Source: CAZVIK01 sp964627045 (lineage in GTDB: Bacteria > Acidobacteriota > Terriglobia > Bryobacterales > Bryobacteraceae). From it: DNA of 6,999 nucleotides. The translations under genes were made by a program, and so were the position numbers. The notes under the pieces were generated by a model. It worked only from the letters and a program-made list of their open reading frames with translations, made no database searches and had not been told where the DNA came from. Below, one piece after another: positions 1 to 6,707 of the stretch (the first letter of the stretch is position 1; every line of letters begins with the position of its first letter). Location of the stretch: NCBI GenBank assembly GCA_964627045.1, contig CAZVIK010000202.1, positions 1 to 6,999 on the forward strand, in the 5' to 3' direction.

Positions 1-629
1 CCCGGCGGCGCCAGGGCCACATCGGCGAGCGTTGCGGTGCCGGTCGTCAGCAGCGGCCGGCCTTCCGGGTCAACCTCTTTCAGAACGGCGGCGGCCTCGC
101 CGAGCAGCGCATAGAACTCGTTCACCGGACCGGCGAACTTGCCGCTGTAGTTTTCCGTTACCTGCTGGCCGAACACGTACCCGATGAGGTGCGGCTCTCC
201 GCGAAAGCGCTCGGCGTAGGCGCGGAACGCCGCCAGTATTTCGTCGCGGCGGCCGGCGAGCGTGCGACCGGGATCGTACCAGGCATCCAGGGGGAACCCG
301 GCCAGCCAGTGCAGACCCGTGGTCCCCAGCACGGCGGTGAATGCCGTGTCGCCATCGGGCAGGACCCGGAAGGTCCGGACGGCGTTCGCCCCGGTTGTGG
401 CAATCAACGGCAAGTCGCGGGCGTAGACGCAAGGCGGCACGGGATCGGTGGGCTGCGCCCCGAGGGCGAGGGGGGCGTAGCCCACGCCTCTAAGCATCAC
501 CCTGTGGCCCTCGATGCGAAACCCTCCTTCCATGAGCCGGACGTCGCCGGCGAACAAAGCGCGAAGGTTGGTGCCGGGCGCCAAAATGAACAATGACAGG
601 GCGGCCAGGCGTAGAGCCGGGTTATGCAT
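1..629 (-). CDS. Secreted glycoside-hydrolase-like (TIM-barrel) protein, N-terminal part; runs off the left edge
   Basis: The minus strand is open without a stop from an ATG at 629-627 to the window edge, giving 209 complete residues. The first in-frame upstream stop is TGA at 680-678 and no other start lies between, so the ATG is well defined, although no good Shine-Dalgarno is visible. Residues 1-28 look like a signal peptide (basic start, then AALSLFILAPG), so export is likely. The mature part opens with a short beta element (GGFRIEGHRVMLRGVGYAP, about 35-53), then IATTGANAVRTF (76-87) and a segment HLIGYVFGQQVTENY (147-161). These resemble the first strands of the GH2/GH5-like TIM barrel of clan A, where 'hRGVNY', 'GANxVRT' and 'WxxGNE' recur. 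Oddity: the expected G-N-E reads G-Q-Q (154-156), with a Glu three residues later (E159). The true catalytic centre cannot be judged because the C-terminus is missing. Sugar substrate unknown. The gene is divergent from the metalloprotease at 703. Coding status is fairly sure; the family call is moderate. Confidence 0.72.
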   Translation of the reverse strand, partial: MHNPALRLAALSLFILAPGTNLRALFAGDVRLMEGGFRIEGHRVMLRGVGYAPLALGAQPTDPVPPCVYARDLPLIATTGANAVRTFRVLPDGDTAFTAVLGTTGLHWLAGFPLDAWYDPGRTLAGRRDEILAAFRAYAERFRGEPHLIGYVFGQQVTENYSGKFAGPVNEFYALLGEAAAVLKEVDPEGRPLLTTGTATLADVALAPP

Positions 630-702
630 AGGAGAAAAAGGTCTATGAATCTGAGTGTCTTCAGGGCCGCAAGCTTCTCAACCGGCTTCGATAAGAGCCA
701 AC

Positions 703-2745
703 ATGAGGCAGTGGCGATTCGGGCTCGCGTTGTGCGTCCTGGCGGTGTCAGTTCTGACGGCGCAGACCGGACTGCGGCTCAAGGTCCCCCCCAGGCGCGG
801 TCTGCCGCCTGCCACCGAAGCGCCCCGGGGCAGGGAATGGCTGAAGAGCTGGCATCCCGCCCGCGCGCACGTCCTGGCGACCATCGAGGCCGGCAGCGGG
901 CTCGAAGCCATCAGCGCCCTTGAGGAACAGGACATACGGCTGGTCCAGTATGTGCCGGACCGGGGCTTCGTTCTTTCTGTCGCGCGCGATGCCGACCTCA
1001 ACGCGCTGCGCGGTTGGAGGATGGAGCGGATCGCCCCGATGAGCAAGCTCAGTCCGGCCCTCCCAGAGGAGGCGCCCTCGGAGGAGGCAGCCGAAGCGCT
1101 CGTCGAATTCCATCCGGACGTCGAAGCCGAAACCCTGCGTGCGGTGGCGGCGGCCGGTGGACTTGCTGTCGTGGAACGTCCGGGCCTGCTGGGGAATCAC
1201 CTCCTTGTGCGAGGCGAACCGGAAGCGCTGCGGCGGCTCGCCGAGTGGGACGAAGTCGCTTACATCTTCCCCGCGTCCGACGAAGTGCGCTCGGGCGAGC
1301 CGTTGGCGGCCTGTTCCGGCGCGTTGACCGAGCTTGGGACCGTTGGCCAGTACGTTGCCACCGTGGGCGACGGTTGGGACGGGCCCGGGAAGGGGAGCGC
1401 GCAACTGGGGTATTACTTCCAGAAGCTCGCCACAAGGCTGCCCGAAGCGGATGTCCGCGCCGAGATCCAGCGCGCCTTGGCCGAATGGGCCCGCGTGGCT
1501 GCCGTATCCTTCACGCCGGCCGCCTCCGCGGGGAGCGCCCGGACGGTGAACGTCCTGTTCGGAAGCGGCTATCATGGCGACCCCTACCCGTTCGACGGAC
1601 CGGGCGGGGTGCTGGCGCATACGTTCTACCCGTCGCCGCCGAACCCGGAGTCGATCGCCGGCGACATGCATTTCGACGACGACGAAGAGTGGGTCACGGG
1701 AGCCGATACCACGGCGCGGTCGGTGGACGCCTACTCGGTCGCCTTGCACGAACTGGGCCATGCACTCGGGTTGGGCCACTCCGACGTTCCCGGCTCGGTC
1801 ATGTATCCCTATTACCGCCGCGCGACGACCCTGACCCAGACCGACATTACCGCGATTCTCGGCCTCTATGCAGCGGCCTCCGCCTCCGGGAATCCGCCGG
1901 CCGCCATGCCGCTCGCGCTCGCGATCCAATCGCCTTCCGCCTTTCCCGTGACCACGCAGGCATCGTCGCTGGCCTTCGCCGGCGAGGTCACGGGCGGGAC
2001 CGGAGACGTCTCGGTTACCTGGGCGAGCGACCGTACCGGCGCCGGCGTGGCCGCCGGAGGCCGGAACTGGGTCGTCCCCAGCCTGCCGTTGCAAGTGGGC
2101 GCCAACACCATCACGATCACGGCCCTGGACGGCGCTTCGGCGCGGGCCACCCGCACCGTGTCGGTAACCCGGCAGGCCGCGGCGTCGCCGCCCGCGATCA
2201 GCATCGCCTCACCCACCAGCGCCTCCACCTACTCGACCAGCGCGGCGAGCGTCACGGTGTCCGGCTCCGCTTCTTCTTCCAGTGGAATCACGCGGGTGCA
2301 GTGGACCAACTCGCGGGGCGGCAGCGGCACGGCCGCCGGGACGCTGCAATGGTCGGCCGGGTCCATTTCGTTGCAGCCGGGAGAGAACTCGCTCACGTTC
2401 ACGGCGACCGACGCGGCCGGGGCCACGGCGTCGAAAACGCTGAACGTGACTCGCACGGCCTCCACCGACACCGTGGCGCCCACGCTCAAGATCACCTCGC
2501 CCTCGTCGGCTTCCGTACTCACGTCGGCGGCGGCGATTACCATCTCCGGCACCGCCACCGACAGCGGCGGGGTCGCCTCGGTCGCCTGGTCCACATCGTC
2601 GGGCGCGTCGGGCACGGCCTCCGGGACCTCCTACTGGACCATTGCGAACTTGCCGCTGCTAACAGGCTCCAATGTCGTGATTGTGCGCGCCTATGACACG
2701 GCCGGCAATTCGAGTTGGCGTTCGGTGACAGTCGTGCGCCGGTAG
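703..2745 (+). CDS. Secreted matrixin-type (M10-like) zinc metalloprotease with double prodomain and three Ig-like repeats
   Basis: A 680-residue exported protease. I chose ATG 703 over the GTG at 655 because it places a compact signal peptide first (MRQWRFGLALCVLAVSVLTA, likely cut after A20). Residues 54-117 and 131-195 each resemble the prodomain units found ahead of subtilases (patterns 'YVPDRGFVLSV' and 'NHLLVRG...LRRLAEWDEVAYI'). The catalytic domain spans about 215-385. It has the zinc motif HELGHALGLGH (H349, E350, H353, H359) and a Met-turn SVMY (M367). It also has the matrixin structural Zn/Ca region HGDPYPFDG (291-299) and GDMHFDDDEEW (320-330). C204 (LAACSGAL), just before the catalytic domain, is the only cysteine outside the signal peptide, and no standard PRCGxPD switch is present. 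Three Ig-like repeats fill 406-680, and no sorting or anchor tail follows. Expected to hydrolyse extracellular proteins; substrate unknown. The start lies 73 bp from a divergent secreted protein gene. No convincing promoter or strong ribosome binding site is visible. Confidence 0.92.
   Translation: MRQWRFGLALCVLAVSVLTAQTGLRLKVPPRRGLPPATEAPRGREWLKSWHPARAHVLATIEAGSGLEAISALEEQDIRLVQYVPDRGFVLSVARDADLNALRGWRMERIAPMSKLSPALPEEAPSEEAAEALVEFHPDVEAETLRAVAAAGGLAVVERPGLLGNHLLVRGEPEALRRLAEWDEVAYIFPASDEVRSGEPLAACSGALTELGTVGQYVATVGDGWDGPGKGSAQLGYYFQKLATRLPEADVRAEIQRALAEWARVAAVSFTPAASAGSARTVNVLFGSGYHGDPYPFDGPGGVLAHTFYPSPPNPESIAGDMHFDDDEEWVTGADTTARSVDAYSVALHELGHALGLGHSDVPGSVMYPYYRRATTLTQTDITAILGLYAAASASGNPPAAMPLALAIQSPSAFPVTTQASSLAFAGEVTGGTGDVSVTWASDRTGAGVAAGGRNWVVPSLPLQVGANTITITALDGASARATRTVSVTRQAAASPPAISIASPTSASTYSTSAASVTVSGSASSSSGITRVQWTNSRGGSGTAAGTLQWSAGSISLQPGENSLTFTATDAAGATASKTLNVTRTASTDTVAPTLKITSPSSASVLTSAAAITISGTATDSGGVASVAWSTSSGASGTASGTSYWTIANLPLLTGSNVVIVRAYDTAGNSSWRSVTVVRR
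1918..2742 (+). repeat. Three tandem Ig-like domain repeats encoded in the metalloprotease C-terminus
   Basis: Three diverged units of about 85 codons begin at residues 406, 499 and 595 of the protease. Each opens with a hydrophobic strand and S-P pair (LAIQSPSAF, ISIASPTSAS, LKITSPSSAS). Each continues with a 'VxWxxxxGxxGxAxG' stretch and closes with 'LPLxxGxNxxxxxAxDxxGxxxxxxxxVxR'. This is the pattern of bacterial Ig-like folds that follow secreted enzymes and often aid surface or polysaccharide binding. Units 2 and 3 are the most alike, and unit 1 is more diverged. The DNA copies are not identical, so this is an old protein-level duplication rather than a recent DNA repeat. Confidence 0.85.
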
Positions 2746-2805
2746 CGGGCCGCTTCGCCGCACTACACTGAAGAGGAAGTCCTTGAGCTTCCTTGGAGGT
2801 GTTCG

Positions 2806-3603
2806 ATGGCGGCAGCGCGGCCGGTGGCCGTGATTACTGGAGCGTCCAGCGGGCTCGGCGCGGCCTTCGCGCGCGCGCTGGCGGCGCGCGGCTACGACCT
2901 GATTCTGGCCGCCCGGCGCCGGGACCGGCTCGAACTGCTGGCCGCGGAGACCGCTTCGGCGCACGGCGTCCAGGCCGAGGCGCTGCCGGTGGACTTGTCC
3001 GAAGAGGCCGGCGTTGCGCAAGTCGAGGCGAAGATCGCCGTGACGCCCGGTCTCGACCTCGTCGTCAACAATGCCGGCTTCGGCTCACGCGGACGGTTCT
3101 GGGAGGCCGACGACGGCACGCAGGACCGGATGTACCGCGTCCACGTCCTGGCGACCATGCGCCTGACCCGTGCCGCGCTGCGGGTGATGATTCCACGCGA
3201 CCGCGGCTCGGTCATCAACGTCTCCTCGGTGGCGGGCTTCGCCGCCAGCCCCGGCGGGGCCAGTTACGCTTCGACGAAAGCCTGGATGAATGTCTTTACC
3301 GAGTCGCTGGCGCTGGAGTTGGACTCGCTCGGCTCTCGCGTGCGCGTGCAGGCGCTGTGTCCGGGCTTCACGTTCACCGAGTTCCACGACGTCATCGGTT
3401 GGGACCGCAACAGGATCCCGCGCAGTTGGTGGATGAAGGCCGAGGATGTGGTCGATGCTTCCTTGCGCGGCCTGGAGCGCGGGCGGATCTACGTGATCCC
3501 CGGCTGGCGGTACCGCGCGCTGGTGGCTTTGGCCGGAGTGGTTCCCAGCGGGTGGCGGCGCGCCGTGAGCCGGGTCTACGCCAGGAGGACCAAGCGTGTC
3601 TGA
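2806..3603 (+). CDS. Short-chain dehydrogenase/reductase (SDR), DltE/COG0300-like
   Basis: A 265-residue classical-length SDR, an NAD(P)-dependent oxidoreductase whose substrate cannot be told from sequence. ATG 2806 is preceded by GGAGG at 2795-2799 with a 6-nt spacer. Visible motifs are the Rossmann cofactor loop TGASSGLG (11-18), an arginine-rich AARRRDR after beta-2 (35-41) that favours NADP(H), and NNAG (88-91). The catalytic Ser is S141 (NVSSVAG), with Y154 and K158 in YASTK and PGF at 187-189. The fourth member of the usual catalytic tetrad, the Asn in 'xxNVxxxxxLT', is His here (H113 in YRVHVLATMRLT). The C-terminus ends in a basic tail (RRTKRV) after an amphipathic segment, as in the DltE-like group. 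The stop overlaps the thiD start, so the two genes are probably one transcript. Fold and family are sure; function is unknown, and activity may be altered by the Asn-to-His change. Confidence 0.94.
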   Translation: MAAARPVAVITGASSGLGAAFARALAARGYDLILAARRRDRLELLAAETASAHGVQAEALPVDLSEEAGVAQVEAKIAVTPGLDLVVNNAGFGSRGRFWEADDGTQDRMYRVHVLATMRLTRAALRVMIPRDRGSVINVSSVAGFAASPGGASYASTKAWMNVFTESLALELDSLGSRVRVQALCPGFTFTEFHDVIGWDRNRIPRSWWMKAEDVVDASLRGLERGRIYVIPGWRYRALVALAGVVPSGWRRAVSRVYARRTKRV

Positions 3604-4396
3604 CCGGCGTCCGGTGGCACTCACAATTGCCGGCTCGGACCCCAGCGGCGGCGCGGGCATTCAGGCGGACCTGAAGACGTTTCACCAATTTGGCGTCTAC
3701 GGGGAGGCCGTCGTCACCTTGGTCACGGTTCAGAACACGACGCGGGTCAGCCGCGTCGAATGCCTGGCGCACGATCTGGTCGCCGGGCAGATTCAGGCCG
3801 TGATCGAGGACATTCCGCCCGGGGCCGCCAAGACCGGGGCTCTGGGGAACGCCGCGATCGTCGAGGCCGTGGCGCGTGCGGCCGAAGGATTCGCGTTTCC
3901 CCTGGTTGTGGATCCGGTGATGATCAGCAAGCACGGCGCGCCGCTGCTCCCGCCGGAGGCGCAACGGATGCTTCGCGAGAGGCTGTTGCCGCGAGCGGCG
4001 CTTGTGACCCCCAACCTCCCGGAAGCCGAGGTCCTGGCGGGGTTCCCGGTGCGCGGGCCCGGCCAGATGCGGCGGGCGGCCGAGGCCATCGTGGCGCTCG
4101 GCGCCAAAGCCGTGCTCGTCAAGGGCGGCCACCTGGACGGTGCATCGACCGACCTGCTGCTGGCCGAGGGCGGCTGGTATGAGTATCCGGGCGAGCGGAT
4201 CCAAACGCCGCACACCCACGGCACCGGGTGCACGCTTTCCGCCGCCATCACGGCCGCTCTGGCGCAGGGGAGTCCCCTTCCCGAGGCCGTGCGCCGGGCC
4301 AAGGGGTTCGTGCAGGAGGCCATCCGGACCGGCCCGGGCCTGGGACGCGGCTCCGGGCCTGTGAATCACTTCGCGCCGGTCTCTCCGGAGCAATAG
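3596..4396 (+). CDS. thiD: Hydroxymethylpyrimidine/phosphomethylpyrimidine kinase
   Basis: ThiD phosphorylates hydroxymethylpyrimidine (HMP) to HMP-P and then HMP-PP, the pyrimidine half of thiamin, in the cytoplasm. The 266-residue length is typical for a stand-alone ThiD, with no ThiE or ThiN fusion. Ribokinase-like hallmarks are present: GSDPSGGAGIQADLKTF (13-29) at the substrate site, KTGAL (79-83), VDPVM (105-109), VTPNLPEAE (137-145), VLVKGGH (173-179) and the anion-hole/active-site HGTGCTLSA (208-216, C212). The start is GTG 3596, preceded by AGGAGG at 3583-3588 (7-nt spacer), and it overlaps the SDR stop by 8 bp. This implies coupled translation. No TPP riboswitch-like element is visible before the SDR or thiD, and no other thi genes are in the window, so the gene may serve salvage or be separated from the rest of the pathway. 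Position 82 is Ala where many family members have Met (KTGML); this is a mild variation. Confidence 0.96.
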   Translation: MSDRRPVALTIAGSDPSGGAGIQADLKTFHQFGVYGEAVVTLVTVQNTTRVSRVECLAHDLVAGQIQAVIEDIPPGAAKTGALGNAAIVEAVARAAEGFAFPLVVDPVMISKHGAPLLPPEAQRMLRERLLPRAALVTPNLPEAEVLAGFPVRGPGQMRRAAEAIVALGAKAVLVKGGHLDGASTDLLLAEGGWYEYPGERIQTPHTHGTGCTLSAAITAALAQGSPLPEAVRRAKGFVQEAIRTGPGLGRGSGPVNHFAPVSPEQ

Positions 4397-4400
4397 AAAA

Positions 4401-4423
4401 GGCCGGATCTCGCCGATCCGGCC
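4401..4423 (-). terminator. Intrinsic terminator for rpoD, at the thiD/rpoD convergent junction
   Basis: A perfect 9-bp inverted repeat (GGCCGGATC at 4401-4409, GATCCGGCC at 4415-4423) encloses a 5-nt loop. It lies 25 bp beyond the rpoD stop and 4 bp beyond the thiD stop. Read on the minus strand, the stem is followed directly by TTTTC (4400-4396), the arrangement of a Rho-independent terminator. On the plus strand it is followed by CAGGGAAAAA without a U tract, so termination of thiD there is less certain. Confidence 0.8.
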
Positions 4424-4448
4424 CAGGGAAAAACGCGGACTTGGAAAG

Positions 4449-5981
<1,533 letters not shown>

Positions 5982-5989
5982 TTAGGACG

Positions 5990-5995
5990 CACCTC
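5990..5995 (-). promoter_or_regulatory. Ribosome binding site of rpoD
   Basis: GAGGTG on the minus strand, with 10 nt between the GAGG and the GTG start. It supports the GTG at 5981 as start, since no in-frame ATG occurs near the N-terminus. Confidence 0.6.
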
Positions 5996-6012
5996 GCAGT
6001 CCACAGGCACAC

Positions 6013-6110
6013 CGCCATACGGGCGATTGCTCGGACTTGTCCGATATCCGCTTGAAATGCCGACAGTTCGGCACTCTCACTCTCGTAGGATTGGCCCCCG
6101 CGCCTGGGGC
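6013..6110 (-). promoter_or_regulatory. rpoD 5' leader with several small inverted repeats
   Basis: Between the predicted promoter and the rpoD start, the leader (about 130 nt) contains four compact inverted repeats. They are CGCC/GGCG (6013-6016 and 6022-6025), TCGGAC-TT-GTCCGA (6031-6044), TGCCGA-CAGT-TCGGCA (6058-6073) and GCCCC/GGGGC (6094-6098 and 6106-6110). In RNA the 6058-6073 unit would be a 6-bp stem with a 4-nt loop. The 2-nt gap at 6031-6044 is too tight for a full 6-bp hairpin, so this unit is more like a protein-binding palindrome. The function is inferred: either mRNA structure controlling translation or stability, or operator sites. No known riboswitch class is recognised. Confidence 0.45.
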
Positions 6111-6119
6111 ACCACTCGA

Positions 6120-6148
6120 ATTATAGCACCAAACTCCCGTCTTTAGAA
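6120..6148 (-). promoter_or_regulatory. Extended -10 sigma-70 promoter for rpoD
   Basis: On the minus strand a perfect TATAAT (6125-6120) is preceded by TGC (6128-6126), forming the extended -10 TGnTATAAT. A weak -35, TTCTAA (6148-6143, 3 of 6 matches to TTGACA), sits at the ideal 17-bp spacing. The predicted transcription start is near 6113, giving a leader of about 130 nt ahead of rpoD. This is the best promoter in the window, and it suggests rpoD is transcribed by its own housekeeping holoenzyme. Confidence 0.75.
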
Positions 6149-6196
6149 GCCTCATTCCATTAGACAGCGCAGCCGACCGCCCGGTTTCAGGGCGTC

Positions 6197-6217
6197 ATGG
6201 GGGCAACCCACCCCCAT
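6197..6217 (-). other. GC-rich stem-loop between nrdR and the rpoD promoter
   Basis: A perfect 7-bp inverted repeat, ATGGGGG (6197-6203) and CCCCCAT (6211-6217), has a 7-nt loop and lies about 30 bp past the nrdR stop. No U tract follows on either strand (minus continues GACGCC), so it is not a standard intrinsic terminator. It could end or stabilise the nrdR transcript, or be neutral. The rest of 6149-6245 shows nothing else I can support. Confidence 0.4.
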
Positions 6218-6245
6218 TGTGAGTGGCCAAGGGCAGCCCCGTCTC

Positions 6246-6707
6246 TCACTTCCTCTTTTGCCGAATGAGGTTCTTCAGTTCTCCGAGAAACGCTTCGATG
6301 TCCTGGAAGTCTCTGTAAACAGAGGCGAAACGAACATACGCCACCTTGTCGAGGCTGCGCAGTTTTGCCATCAGAGACTCCCCTATTTCTGTCGTGCTAA
6401 TCTCGCGTTCCGGGTTTTCGTACAACCGACTCTCGATCTCATCGACCGTTTCCGCCAGCTTGGTCATCGCAATCGGGCGCTTCTCGCAGGCCTTCAGCAA
6501 CCCGGCCAGCACCTTCTGACGGTCGAACTTCTCGCGCCGCCCGTCCTTTTTGACGACCATGTAGGGAACTTCATCAATGCGCTCGTAGGACGTGAACCGG
6601 CGCCGGCACTTCAGGCATTGCCGCCGCCGGCGGATCGAATCGCCCTCCCGGCTTTCTCGGGAATCCACCACCCGGTCCTGCTTGTGCCCGCAAAACGGAC
6701 AGTTCAC
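6246..6707 (-). CDS. nrdR: Transcriptional repressor NrdR
   Basis: NrdR is a zinc-ribbon/ATP-cone repressor that binds NrdR boxes upstream of ribonucleotide reductase genes and senses ATP/dATP. The N-terminus carries CPFC (C3, C6) and CLKC (C31, C34), the four Zn ligands, with a basic RRRR stretch and the RRRFTSYE segment characteristic of the family. The ATP-cone follows from about residue 46 (YMVVKKDGRREKFDRQKV) to VRFASVYRDFQDIEAF near 125-140. The length of 153 aa is typical. Start choice: GTG 6707 gives MNCPFC, like the usual MKCPFC, and a 4-bp GTGA overlap with the upstream gene. GTG 6716, which adds three residues, has GGAG five bases upstream and cannot be excluded. Translation is probably coupled to the flippase-like gene. 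No reductase gene and no obvious NrdR-box pair is seen in this window. Confidence 0.96.
   Translation of the reverse strand: MNCPFCGHKQDRVVDSRESREGDSIRRRRQCLKCRRRFTSYERIDEVPYMVVKKDGRREKFDRQKVLAGLLKACEKRPIAMTKLAETVDEIESRLYENPEREISTTEIGESLMAKLRSLDKVAYVRFASVYRDFQDIEAFLGELKNLIRQKRK

Noticed and set aside
189..596. 135-codon plus-strand open frame at the left edge
   Set aside because: The opposite strand gives a continuous frame with signal peptide and barrel-like motifs up to the window edge, which explains the region better.
624..923. Short plus-strand frame with AGGAG at 630-634 ahead of an ATG at 644
   Set aside because: It has a tempting ribosome binding site, but the frame runs into the protease gene out of phase and its translation becomes Arg/Ala/Pro-rich without motifs. 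Marginal possibility of a tiny leader peptide only.
748..2094. 448-codon minus-strand open frame opposite the metalloprotease
   Set aside because: It is an antisense shadow of a gene with clear signal peptide, zinc motif and repeats. Its translation is Arg/Gly-rich low-complexity with no recognisable motif, as is common in GC-rich DNA.
1014..2696. 560-codon plus-strand open frame overlapping the metalloprotease
   Set aside because: Frame-shifted shadow with Arg/His/Gly-rich composition, no domain motifs and no ribosome binding site.
2746..2805. Promoter between the protease and the SDR (TACACT at 2764-2769)
   Set aside because: Only a partial -10 match, with no plausible -35 at 16-18 bp, so it is not supported.
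3392..4393. 333-codon minus-strand open frame opposite thiD and the SDR end
   Set aside because: Antisense to two genes with full family motifs; composition is typical of GC-rich antisense frames.
6197..6217. Rho-independent terminator for nrdR
   Set aside because: The stem is good but no U tract follows on the minus strand, so I list it only as a stem-loop.
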